Source: Paraburkholderia susongensis | GTDB lineage: Bacteria; Pseudomonadota; Gammaproteobacteria; Burkholderiales; Burkholderiaceae | Direction: 5' to 3' | Assembly: GCF_900177725.1 (NCBI RefSeq) | Contig: NZ_FXAT01000007.1 | Location: forward strand, 294,310 to 358,309 | Length of the DNA: 64,000 nucleotides | Part shown: piece after piece, positions 1-8,029 of the stretch | How the letters are laid out: each line of letters begins with the position of its first letter | Position numbering within the stretch: the stretch's first letter is position 1 | Program-made: the position numbers and the translations under genes | The notes under the pieces: generated by a model | Seen by the model: the letters and a program-made list of their open reading frames with translations, nothing else | Database searches by the model: none | Told to the model about the DNA's origin: nothing

Positions 1-1
1 T

Positions 2-250
2 GGCGGCACCGAAGTGCGTTTCGACGACTCGTACTTCAACAACAACCACATCATGGGCACGCTCATCATGGGCGACGATCCGCGCAATTCGGTCGTCGAT
101 AAAGATCTGCGGTCGCACGATCACGAGAACCTCTTCATCGCGTCGAGCGGAACGATGGCGAGCGCGGGCACGGTCAACTGCACACTTACGCTCTGTGCGT
201 TGTCGATGCGCCTCGCCGACAGGCTGATCGACGAAATGAAGCATGCGTGA
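2..250 (+). CDS. GMC-family FAD oxidoreductase, C-terminal fragment (gluconate/sorbitol dehydrogenase large-subunit type)
   Basis: The frame is open from the left edge, so only about the last 82 residues are visible. They match the C-terminal substrate-binding part of GMC oxidoreductases: an HIMGTLIMG block with the conserved His, then NSVVDKDLRSH, NLFIASSGTM and a late Asn-containing VNCTLTL segment where the family places its second active-site residue. In membrane-bound gluconate, sorbitol and 2-ketogluconate dehydrogenases this subunit passes electrons to a triheme cytochrome c, and such a gene follows directly. The substrate cannot be read from this fragment. The stop codon overlaps the region just before the next start, which suggests translational coupling. 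Confidence 0.85.
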   Translation, partial: GGTEVRFDDSYFNNNHIMGTLIMGDDPRNSVVDKDLRSHDHENLFIASSGTMASAGTVNCTLTLCALSMRLADRLIDEMKHA

Positions 251-260
251 GGCGCTCGCG

Positions 261-1601
261 ATGAAAACGAACAACACCACGACACGCCAACGCCAACGTC
301 AACGCTTCGGCGCGCTGCGTAAATGGCTGCCCGCGAGCGCGCTCGCCTTGAGCGGCCTGTTCGCCGGCACGCTCGCCTACGCAGCCGGTGACAGCGCCGA
401 TGCCGCGCTCGTCAAGCGCGGCGAATATCTCGCGCGCGCGGCGGATTGCATCGCCTGCCATACGTCGAACAAGGCGCAGCCTTATGCGGGCGGTGTGCCG
501 TTCGATCTGCCCTTCGGCACGATCTATTCGACGAATATCACGCCGGACAAAACCTATGGCATTGGCAACCTGAGCGACGCGGACTTCATCAGCGCAGTGC
601 GCGAGGGCAAGTCGAAAGACGGCAAGCGCCTTTATCCGGCGATGCCTTACACGTCGTACACGCAGCTCACCGACGACGACATCCTTGCGATTCGCGCCTA
701 TCTGCGCACGATCGCGCCGGTCGCGAAGGCGGCGCCCGCGAATACGCTCGGCTTTCCGTTCAACCAGCGCTGGGCAATGGTGTTCTGGAATCTCTTCAAC
801 TTCGACTCGGGCCGCTTCGAGCCCGATCCCGCGAAGAGCGCCGAATGGAATCGCGGGGCGTATCTCGTGGGCGCGCTCGCGCACTGCCAGGAATGCCACA
901 CGCCGCGCAACTTCATGCAGGGTCTGTCGGACAAGTCGCTAGCGGGCGCGCAGCTCGGCAACTGGACGGCGTATAACATCACGCCGGATCGGATTGCCGG
1001 CATCGGCGGCTGGAGCGACGCCGAACTGATCGCGTATCTGCGCGACGGCGTGGCGCCGGGTAAGGCGAACGCGGCGGGCCCGATGGCCGAAGTCGTCGAG
1101 AACAGTACGCGCTTTCTCTCGGATCGGGATCTGGAGGCGATGGCGACGTATCTGCGCACGGTGCCCGCGCAGAGCATCGGGGCGAACGGCGCGAACCGGC
1201 CGCGCTATGCGTGGGGCTCACCGATCCAGAGCGTCACGGCGCTGCGCAATCAACCGCTGACCGTGCTGGGCGCGGGCGGAGTCGCCGACGGCCGCACGCT
1301 CTTCAACGCCAATTGTGCGAGTTGCCACGGCTGGCAAGGCACGGGCGTGGGCGGGAAAGACTCGGGCGCGTATCCTTCGCTGCTGCATAACACGAGCGTG
1401 GGCGCATCGAACGCCGACAACCTCACCATGGTGGTGCTGCACGGCGTGAGTCGTCAGACTAACACCGGTCATATGGCGATGCCCGCCTTCGCGGGCGAGT
1501 TGAGCGACAGTGAAATCGCAACGCTCGTGAATTTCGTCACCACGCAGTTCGGCAATCCGTCAGCGACGATCACTGCGGACAAGGTTGGGAAAATGCGGTA
1601 G
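261..1601 (+). CDS. Triheme cytochrome c subunit of a membrane-bound GMC dehydrogenase
   Basis: 446 residues with three CXXCH heme c motifs at about 63-67, 209-213 and 352-356, the pattern of the cytochrome subunit of alcohol, gluconate and sorbitol dehydrogenases. A basic then hydrophobic N-terminus ending near LAYAAG is a Sec signal peptide, so the protein acts on the periplasmic side and would hand electrons to ubiquinone. I chose the ATG at 261 over the one at 243 because GAGG at 249-252 lies 8 bases upstream, while 243 has no Shine-Dalgarno sequence and overlaps the previous gene. It follows the GMC subunit without a gap and is surely co-transcribed with it. The electron donor substrate is unknown. 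Confidence 0.9.
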   Translation: MKTNNTTTRQRQRQRFGALRKWLPASALALSGLFAGTLAYAAGDSADAALVKRGEYLARAADCIACHTSNKAQPYAGGVPFDLPFGTIYSTNITPDKTYGIGNLSDADFISAVREGKSKDGKRLYPAMPYTSYTQLTDDDILAIRAYLRTIAPVAKAAPANTLGFPFNQRWAMVFWNLFNFDSGRFEPDPAKSAEWNRGAYLVGALAHCQECHTPRNFMQGLSDKSLAGAQLGNWTAYNITPDRIAGIGGWSDAELIAYLRDGVAPGKANAAGPMAEVVENSTRFLSDRDLEAMATYLRTVPAQSIGANGANRPRYAWGSPIQSVTALRNQPLTVLGAGGVADGRTLFNANCASCHGWQGTGVGGKDSGAYPSLLHNTSVGASNADNLTMVVLHGVSRQTNTGHMAMPAFAGELSDSEIATLVNFVTTQFGNPSATITADKVGKMR

Positions 1602-1641
1602 TTTTATTGGCCGACTGTACCCGCTCGGCACGTGTCACCGT

Positions 1642-1682
1642 AAGCTGCCGCTCGAAGACATTCCCGCCGCCAACGGCAGCTT
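1642..1682. terminator. Possible weak hairpin between convergent genes
   Basis: A 9-base inverted repeat (AAGCTGCCG at 1642-1650, CGGCAGCTT at 1674-1682) with a 23-base loop lies between the convergent cytochrome and SDR genes. The loop is long and there is only a short T run, so terminator function is uncertain. Confidence 0.25.
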
Positions 1683-1748
1683 TGAGGTGGCATCGCGCAG
1701 TGCGTACTCCCGGCCAGATGACGTCCGTAGACTGGTCTGCGGAAATTT

Positions 1749-2453
1749 TCAAACTGATCGGGTAAGAGCGCCGTCAATACGGATATTCTGCCCGGTCACA
1801 TACGCCGACTTATCCGAGGCAAGGTAGGCGACCAATTCAGCCACTTCCGCCGCCTTGCCATAGCGATTCATCGGAATGCGCTGAACTCGCTCCGGTTTCT
1901 CGAGAAGACTATCGATGAAGCCGGGTAGCACATTGTTCATGCGTATTCCGGCTTTTGCGTAGGTATCTGCGTACAGCTTGGTGAACGCTGCGAGACCCGC
2001 GCGGGCGACGCTCGAAGTCGGAAAGAGGCCGTCCGGCTCAACCGCTGAAAATGATGAAATGTTGACGATGGCTCCGCCGCCTTGTGAAGCCATCTGCTGG
2101 GTAACCGCACGAACACTTCTGACAACGTTCAGGCAGTACATCTGGAAACCGGATATCCAATCCTCGTCCGTCAGCGCGAGCAGATCACCTTTAGGCCCGT
2201 GGCCAGCGCTGTTGACGAGCGCATCTAAACGCCCCCAGCGGCTGACACACCCATCGACGAGTGAATGCAGATCCTGATCGGACTGGTTGCTCCCTTGAAC
2301 ACCCCAACCCCCAAGCTCTATCGCCAGATCCACCCCTTTACCGGAAGACGAAAGAATGGCGATCTCAAAACCCGCTGCGCGCAACCGTCGGGCGCTAGCT
2401 GCACCCATTCCGGACCCTCCGCCAATTATCGCCGCCACTCTCAATGCGCTCAT
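1749..2453 (-). CDS. SDR-family protein with a degenerate active site
   Basis: 234 residues with a Rossmann fold of the classical short-chain dehydrogenase type: IIGGGSGMGAASARRL is the dinucleotide-binding turn (about 8-23), NSAG replaces NNAG (about 81-84), and the C-terminus reads VTGQNIRIDGA. Aligned on FabG, the catalytic Ser is kept (about 134), but the Tyr of YxxxK is Ser (about 147) and the Lys is Arg (about 151). Classical SDR chemistry is therefore doubtful; it may bind NAD(P) without the usual catalysis. The start at 2453 is fixed by AGGAGG a few bases upstream; an open extension further upstream shows no homology. It is divergent from the ABC/dehydrogenase island and may belong to it. 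Confidence 0.8.
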   Translation of the reverse strand: MSALRVAAIIGGGSGMGAASARRLRAAGFEIAILSSSGKGVDLAIELGGWGVQGSNQSDQDLHSLVDGCVSRWGRLDALVNSAGHGPKGDLLALTDEDWISGFQMYCLNVVRSVRAVTQQMASQGGGAIVNISSFSAVEPDGLFPTSSVARAGLAAFTKLYADTYAKAGIRMNNVLPGFIDSLLEKPERVQRIPMNRYGKAAEVAELVAYLASDKSAYVTGQNIRIDGALTRSV

Positions 2454-2828
2454 CCCGGCTCCTCCTATTAAGTAGATGCAGTATGAACAGGATTCAACGC
2501 GGCAATTCTCGTTGACGACGTATTTCCCTGGCAACTGGCCGGTAATTCTCGTCGTTGCGGGAAAGGGGCACTTCTTATTCGGCGCCAGCTGCTAGCGAGG
2601 GCGGTAGATATCGCGTCGGAAGTCCGCTGGGAGCGGGCCCAGATCATCTGAACACATGGCGCTTACCGACGCCGGACAGCGTCATCCGTTCGATACATAT
2701 AAAAATTTAAACAATAGAGCGGCCTCATCTTGCATGTTCTTTGATATTTCGTCCGGTTCCAATTGCCCCAGTCACAGCAATGGCGCGATTGGGCATGCTG
2801 ACCTGGACTTTTCAGAAAGGATCTGGAC
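2454..2828. promoter_or_regulatory. Divergent intergenic region, SDR / ABC binding protein
   Basis: 375 bases without a gene, holding the outward promoters of two divergent genes. AATTCTCGT occurs twice, at 2504-2512 and 2544-2552, 40 bases apart. An AT-rich patch lies at about 2694-2715. I could not fix a convincing -35/-10 pair. Confidence 0.4.
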
Positions 2829-3668
2829 ATGAAGAATTTGACGAGACGTGAGTTCATCGGTGCGTCAGCGGCCTTGGCGGCCGCTGGTTTGATGCCTATA
2901 TCGGGGAATGCGCAGGGAGATTCGACGTTGAGTCGGATTCGCCAGACGAAAACCCTTAAGCTTGGCGTCGTCGCAGGCGGGGAACCCAACTACCATAAGG
3001 ATTCGGCGACAGGCCAGTGGAGCGGAATTCTCATCGACTTTGCCGACGATCTCGCTGGTTCGTTGAACGCGAAGTTGGCTTTGAGTGAGACGACGTGGGG
3101 TAACGCCATCATGGACCTGCAGTCGAACAAGATCGACCTGTTCCTCGGCTTGAATCCGACGCCGCAGCGGCAGGCCGTGATCGATTTCACAACGCCGCTG
3201 TACAACAACGTGTTCAGCCTGATCACGACCGAGAATTTCCGCGGAAAGACGTGGGACGATCTGAATAAACCGGATGTCACCATCGCTGTCGACGTTGGCT
3301 CGTCATACGACAATCTCATTACCCATATTTGTCCGAACGCAAGGATTCAGCGTTTTGAAACGTCCAACGCCGCGACGCTTGCCGTGCAAACAAAGCGTGC
3401 TGATGTTCAACCGCTTGTGATTACACTCGCGGCCGGCATTATCAAGAAAAACCCCTCGGTCGGCAAACTCGTCGTTCCCGAGCCATTCAAGCAGACATCC
3501 TCGTGCGCTGGCGTGCGCAAGGAGGCAGATAAGGAATGGCTGAACTATCTGAACGGCTGGCTCGCGAACTTGCATAAGAGTGACGTCACGCGGCAAATCG
3601 TCCTTTCGAATCTCGATCGTCTGATGGGTGTAAAGCCATCTGATATCCCGTCGATCGTCACTTTTTAA
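2829..3668 (+). CDS. Periplasmic amino-acid-type ABC binding protein, Tat-exported
   Basis: 279 residues of the family 3 solute-binding proteins (His/Gln/Arg/opine type). The N-terminus TRREFIG plus a hydrophobic stretch is a twin-arginine signal (Arg6-Arg7), less common than Sec for this family. The body shows the usual blocks: SGILIDFADDLA, MDLQSNKIDLFLGLNPTPQR and DFTTPLY. AAGGA lies 7 bases before the ATG. It is followed 16 bases later by its permease, and the ATPase is about 9 kb downstream in the same island. The neighbouring D-amino-acid-type dehydrogenase suggests the ligand is an amino or imino acid, or an opine; the exact ligand is unknown. Confidence 0.88.
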   Translation: MKNLTRREFIGASAALAAAGLMPISGNAQGDSTLSRIRQTKTLKLGVVAGGEPNYHKDSATGQWSGILIDFADDLAGSLNAKLALSETTWGNAIMDLQSNKIDLFLGLNPTPQRQAVIDFTTPLYNNVFSLITTENFRGKTWDDLNKPDVTIAVDVGSSYDNLITHICPNARIQRFETSNAATLAVQTKRADVQPLVITLAAGIIKKNPSVGKLVVPEPFKQTSSCAGVRKEADKEWLNYLNGWLANLHKSDVTRQIVLSNLDRLMGVKPSDIPSIVTF

Positions 3669-3684
3669 CTGGCGGAGGTCTCAG

Positions 3685-4347
3685 GTGTATCAATGGAACT
3701 TTGATTTCCTGCTTTCACAGAAGAACCTCCTGATATCCGGAGCGTGGTTCACTATCAAATACACGATCCTATGCGTCGCATTGGGGCTTGCCGTTGGTAT
3801 GGTTGCAGCCCTTTCACGTCTCACGGGACGCCGGGTTTTATCGGGCCTGGCAAACGCCTACGTCGAAGCGTTTCGTTGCACCCCAGTACTGGTTCAGTTG
3901 ATCTGGTTCTACTACGCGCTGCCAGTGCTCCTCGGCGTCAATATTTCTCCTGAACTTGCTTCCGTACTCGCCTTGTCGCTCTATGGAGGAGCCTTTTACT
4001 CCGAAATCATCCGCGGCGGTATTACCTCGATAGACCGCGGGCAAACAGAGGCAGGGCAGGCTCTCGGCATGCGAGCCGGCCAGATCATGCGTCGTATCGT
4101 GCTGCCGCAGGCTATGCGACGCATGGTTGCGCCGTTGATGAACCAGTCGATAATGCAATTGAAGAACACTTCGTTGCTGTCGGTTCTGGCGGTCCCAGAT
4201 CTGGTCTATCAGGGGCAATCTATCGCGCACGAGACCTACCGACCCCTTGAGTGCTATACGGTCATAGCGCTTATCTATCTGATCATTCTGTTACCCGCGA
4301 CGTTCATGTCGAGAAAGCTCGAACGCGGTGCCGCTTTCGCTAACTGA
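3685..4347 (+). CDS. Amino acid ABC transporter permease (GlnP/HisM type)
   Basis: 220 residues, the usual length for this family, with about five membrane helices. It carries the EAFRCTPVLVQLIWFYY segment and the cytoplasmic EAA loop (GQTEAGQALGMRAGQIMRRIVLPQAMR) that docks on the ATPase. A GTG start at 3685 is preceded by GGAGG at 3674-3678. It is the only permease in the island, so the transporter probably uses a homodimer. It forms an operon with the binding protein upstream. Confidence 0.9.
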   Translation: MYQWNFDFLLSQKNLLISGAWFTIKYTILCVALGLAVGMVAALSRLTGRRVLSGLANAYVEAFRCTPVLVQLIWFYYALPVLLGVNISPELASVLALSLYGGAFYSEIIRGGITSIDRGQTEAGQALGMRAGQIMRRIVLPQAMRRMVAPLMNQSIMQLKNTSLLSVLAVPDLVYQGQSIAHETYRPLECYTVIALIYLIILLPATFMSRKLERGAAFAN

Positions 4348-4382
4348 ACAAAAAACCCCCTCGTCTTCACTTTCGCAAGCGT

Positions 4383-4409
4383 TAGCCTACCCGGTCACTC
4401 GGGAGGCTA
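4383..4409. terminator. Stem-loop after the permease gene
   Basis: TAGCCT-A-CCCG at 4383-4393 pairs with CGGGAGGCTA at 4400-4409 around a 6-base loop, with one bulged A. There is no U-tract, so it could be a processing or attenuation hairpin between the transporter and the porin rather than a true terminator. Confidence 0.35.
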
Positions 4410-4456
4410 AACCACGACTATAAAAATCATTTTATTGATAACAATAAGGAATGCAA

Positions 4457-5545
4457 ATGAAAAAAACCAGAGTATTGATACTGGGTGGCCTGTTTTTTGG
4501 CGCTGGTCTGGCGCATGCACAAAGCAGCGTTACGTTATATGGTGTGGCGGATGTCGGTATCTCCTATCTGAGCAACGTAAACGGTAGCTCGACATTTCTT
4601 CTTCGAAGCGGCGTTTGAGATGGCTCACGCTTTGGGCTTCTGGGGGTGGAAGACCTCGGCGGGGGCTACAAAACCATTTTTCGTCTGGAAAACGGCTTCA
4701 GCATCCTGAATGGCACGTTGGGACAGAACGGCAGACTTTTCGGACGCCAGGCGTATGTAGGTATTGAGGGGCCGCTTGCTACGGTGACGGTGGGCCGTCA
4801 GTACGATCCCATCGTAGACTTTCTCGGGCCGATTTTTTCCAACGGACGAGGAAATCTTCCCTTGTACGATCTCGATAACACCGGAAACGACTTCCGCACC
4901 AACAACTCGATAAAGATCATTTCGAAAAAAACACAAGGCTTTCAGGTTGGTGCAATGTATGGATTTGGCGGTGTGGTAGGCCAGTTCAGTCGCGACAGCG
5001 TCGTAAGCGCCGGAGCCGGATATGAATATGGTCCGCTGCGCTTTGGTGTTGCGTATACCGCGGTCAACAATCCGTATGAGGCGTGGTACGACAACACAGG
5101 AGCGTCGTCGATCGCAGCATACGGTGCGTATCTGCCCAACGCGAAGAAACTGACGATTCTTGGTGGTGGCGCTTCTTATACGTCCGGCCCGTTTGCTGTC
5201 CGGGCCGGCATGACTCACAACGTACTCGAAAACTCGTATCTCGGTCAGAACGTTCGATTCAACCTGTACCAGCTTCAAGGCGATTACTGGTTCACTCCGA
5301 CGTTTCGCATGACGGTCATGGGACAGGTCGATCAGGGTAATGTCGAAGCGACAGGTGCACCACGCGACTACCGGCAGATCAACCTTGTCGCCGACTATTT
5401 CCTTTCCAAACTCACGGATGTCTACATGTGGGCTTCGTATCAGCGTGCTATCGGTCCTGGTGCCGTTGCGCAGATCGGCTATGCATTCGCCTCATCGAAT
5501 AACCATCAGGCGAACATCCATTTCGCTATTCGCAAGAAATTCTGA
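4457..5545 (+). pseudogene. Outer-membrane porin (Burkholderia OmpC-like) interrupted by an in-frame TGA
   Basis: Read through, this is a 362-codon trimeric porin of the Gram-negative type: signal peptide ending LAHAQS, SSVTLYGVADVGISYLS first strand, GSRFGLLGVEDLGGG, YKTIFRLENGFS, FGRQAYVGIEG, TVTVGRQYDP and the C-terminal Phe (RKKF). Codon 54 at 4616-4618 is TGA, in the same frame as both halves, between RSGV and DGSRFG where homologues have a continuous chain. No frameshift is needed. A single substitution (for example TCA to TGA) explains it. The porin would have imported the island substrate. Sequencing error or a rare functional readthrough remain possible, and an internal GTG restart at 4646 would lack the signal peptide. 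Confidence 0.8.
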
Positions 5546-5587
5546 CCTCAGTCGCCGTGATCAACGCGGCGATTTTCTTTCTGGTGG

Positions 5588-6352
5588 CTAGCGCCGAGCG
5601 GCTACGACTTCTTTCATGCTGTAAAGCCCGGGAGTCTGGCCAATGGCGAAGCGGGCCGCGTGAAGACTGCCGCTCGCATAAACCTCACGGTCAGTACATA
5701 CGTGCTTGATCTCAAGCTGCTCGACGTCGCCGAAGAGCATCGCTGTGTGCTCGCTGACAATGTTTCCACCACGGATTGACGTAAAACTAATGTGACTATC
5801 TGCACCACAACCGCTTTCGAGACGAGCCCGCTTTACTGATTCGGCCATCCACAATGCCGTTCCTGATGGCGCATCTTTCTTGTGCCTGTGATGCGCCTCG
5901 GCAATGTGCACGTCATATTCTGGAAATAGCGCTGCGGCTTTTGCGAGAAATTCATTTACGGCTGTCATCGCTGGGCTCAGATTGGCCGACTGCACTATGG
6001 CGATGCGCGTTGCCGCGTCTTCGATCACCGCCTGCAATTGCTGACTCAGGCCAGTGGTTCCGATTACAACCGGGACTCCATGTCGCATGCACGCACTGAC
6101 GTGACCTCCTACCGCACCCGGTGAAGACAATTCAATCAGACAGTCGGCATCGCTCAAAACGCGATCTACGTCATCTTCGAAAAGCACCTCCGTTTCCCAT
6201 CCAAGAAAGTCGGTTGCCGACTGTCCAACAAATGGTGAACCGTGCCTTACAAGAGCCCCAGATAGCCGCAAATCCTCACTTTCGCGAAGAACCTTGATGA
6301 CCATCTTACCCATCTGGCCTGTCGCCCCTGCGACGGCTATGCGTGAACCCAT
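5588..6352 (-). CDS. Dihydrodipicolinate reductase homologue (DapB-like)
   Basis: 254 residues. The N-terminal NAD(P)-binding turn GATGQMGK and the family signature EAHHRHKKDAPSGTA (about 152-166, with His154/155 and Lys158) are intact, as is RGGNIVSEHT. The usual DFTxP motif is changed to ELSSPGA. Bona fide DapB reduces hydroxy-tetrahydrodipicolinate to tetrahydrodipicolinate in lysine synthesis. Here the gene lies inside a catabolic island and on the strand opposite to it, so a role in reducing a cyclic imine from the imported substrate is an inference. The start at 6352 gives a normal length and has AGGA upstream; an in-frame extension to 6472 looks non-coding. Confidence 0.85.
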   Translation of the reverse strand: MGSRIAVAGATGQMGKMVIKVLRESEDLRLSGALVRHGSPFVGQSATDFLGWETEVLFEDDVDRVLSDADCLIELSSPGAVGGHVSACMRHGVPVVIGTTGLSQQLQAVIEDAATRIAIVQSANLSPAMTAVNEFLAKAAALFPEYDVHIAEAHHRHKKDAPSGTALWMAESVKRARLESGCGADSHISFTSIRGGNIVSEHTAMLFGDVEQLEIKHVCTDREVYASGSLHAARFAIGQTPGLYSMKEVVAARR

Positions 6353-6545
6353 CCCTGTCGTGTCCTGTTGAAAGTTGGTAGTTGCGTCTCGCACGCGCGA
6401 AGACGGACATGAGGCTAGCATCAAAGGTTTCGCGTCGAAACATAAGATGTCTTGTAAGTCAGCGCGAATCATTTATGTCGGCGTCGTGTTTGTGTCTGGA
6501 TAAGCTTCGGTCATTGATTAAGTAACTCATCCGGAACGCACTGGC

Positions 6546-7778
6546 GTGATCGAAATGAAGAGATCGGAAAAGAGAGGCGCGAACGTCATCGTCATTGGCG
6601 CCGGCATCGTCGGAATGGCGGCCGCGTATTTCCTCCGATCGGCAGGTCATAGCGTTACGGTTCTGGACGCGGATACACCGATGGCAGGAGCGACCGGTGC
6701 CTCGGACGGAGCGGTATCCGTCGCCAGCAAAAAGCCGGGCGTCATGATGGTACTGGCGAAAGCAGCGCGCGATTTTTACGTACAGCTTGAGGCCGACGGA
6801 TTGCTGCGAGATCTGTTTCATCGGCGCCCTACGTTCATGTTCGCGCGCAACGAGCTTGAGGCCAACGTTCTCGCAGCACATGGTGCCGATCTTGCAAAAG
6901 CGGACGTACAGGTCGACGAGCTTACTGTCTCCGAGTTCGCTCGGCGCATTCCGGGAGTCAGCCGGAACGTCGTCTCTGTTCTGGCAGTGCCGGGCGACGG
7001 TCATGCTCTTGGATATCAGATTGTTGCCCATCTGCTGAAGTTGTCGGATGTGACCGTTGTTCGTCACGCCCGCGCGAAACGCGTGCGGGTTGAAAACGGC
7101 AAAGCTGTTGGTGTGGAAACCGACTCCGGCTTTTTTTGCGGTGATGCAGTTCTGGTCGCAGCTGGGCTCGGCTCTGCCGACCTGGTGGGTCTGGGCAACT
7201 TTATCTGCCCACGCAAGGGGCAAATCATCATCACTGACCGGGAAAAAGACAACGAGCCGGCGCTCGAAGGCCCCCTCATGTCTGCTGCTTATCTGGCGGC
7301 AAAGCGCAACTTCGAGGCATCCAGAAAGAATCCGATCAGTCTTGTGATCGATCCGTTGCGCACCGGACAGTTCCTTATCGGCGGAACGCGGGAGGAAGGG
7401 GTTGATAGCAGGACAACGACCGCTCATTACGTTTCTGAAATTCTTCGGCAGGCTATGGACATCTACCCGGCAATGGGTCGCAGACGCGTCATCCGGACTT
7501 TCTCGGGTGTGCGCACGGCGACCGTCGACGGCTTGCCTGTCGTCGGATTTCATCCAGCAATAACCAATGTCTTCGTGGCAACAGGCTTCGAAGGAGATGG
7601 AATTTGCCTTGGACCTTTGATTGGCAAAACCTCGGCGAGTCTCATGACGGGCAAGCAGGTGGATCTGGATATTGCTTCCCTTTCTCCGTCCCGGTTTGTG
7701 AGCCGCGAAGGCACAGATGAACCTCAACCTACCGCCGCGGCAGATGAGACCATCAACGCGGCAACGACCGGTGCGTGA
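6546..7778 (+). CDS. FAD-dependent D-amino-acid-dehydrogenase-like subunit (DadA/HcnC/LhpB type)
   Basis: 410 residues. A Rossmann FAD-binding motif GAGIVGMAAAYFL lies near residues 17-30 and the C-terminal DAO-fold block ATGFEGDGICLGPLIGK is present. Such proteins oxidise the C-N bond of D-amino acids, D-hydroxyproline, glycine (HcnC) or opines. Two accessory subunits follow directly, overlapping by ATGA, which is the arrangement of HcnABC, opine oxidases and heterotrimeric hydroxyproline dehydrogenase. The start may be GTG 6546 or ATG 6555. It probably feeds electrons to the respiratory chain through the 2Fe-2S and BFD subunits. Confidence 0.85.
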   Translation: MIEMKRSEKRGANVIVIGAGIVGMAAAYFLRSAGHSVTVLDADTPMAGATGASDGAVSVASKKPGVMMVLAKAARDFYVQLEADGLLRDLFHRRPTFMFARNELEANVLAAHGADLAKADVQVDELTVSEFARRIPGVSRNVVSVLAVPGDGHALGYQIVAHLLKLSDVTVVRHARAKRVRVENGKAVGVETDSGFFCGDAVLVAAGLGSADLVGLGNFICPRKGQIIITDREKDNEPALEGPLMSAAYLAAKRNFEASRKNPISLVIDPLRTGQFLIGGTREEGVDSRTTTAHYVSEILRQAMDIYPAMGRRRVIRTFSGVRTATVDGLPVVGFHPAITNVFVATGFEGDGICLGPLIGKTSASLMTGKQVDLDIASLSPSRFVSREGTDEPQPTAAADETINAATTGA

Positions 7779-8020
7779 TGAATATATTTTTCTGGAAAGG
7801 AACGATTGTCGAGTTCTTTGATGGCGAAACCGTCGCTTCGGCACTGGCGAGATACTCAATCCGGAATCTCGGCCGGTCAGCGAGTGGTGAAATGGGTCGC
7901 TACTTTTGCGGTATTGGCCAGTGTCAGGGCTGTGTGGTGTCGATCAACGGCGGCGCACCCGTCGAGTCATGCCTGACTCCCGCGTTGCAGAACTCGCAGG
8001 TAACGCCCGGGGCATTTTGA
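7778..8020 (+). CDS. Small 2Fe-2S subunit of the FAD dehydrogenase (HcnA/LhpF-like)
   Basis: 80 residues. Cys44, Cys49, Cys52 and Cys65 form a plant-type 2Fe-2S pattern (CGIGQCQGC then SCL). This size and pattern match HcnA-like subunits that sit between two flavin subunits. The ATG at 7778 shares bases with the upstream TGA, so translation is coupled. A GTG at 7775 is one codon earlier. Confidence 0.85.
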   Translation: MNIFFWKGTIVEFFDGETVASALARYSIRNLGRSASGEMGRYFCGIGQCQGCVVSINGGAPVESCLTPALQNSQVTPGAF

Positions 8021-8029
8021 GGAGTAGTG

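Noticed and set aside
4616..4618. Selenocysteine reading of the TGA in the porin
   Set aside because: Porins are not known selenoproteins, the position is a surface or periplasmic turn, and I see no SECIS-like hairpin directly after the codon.
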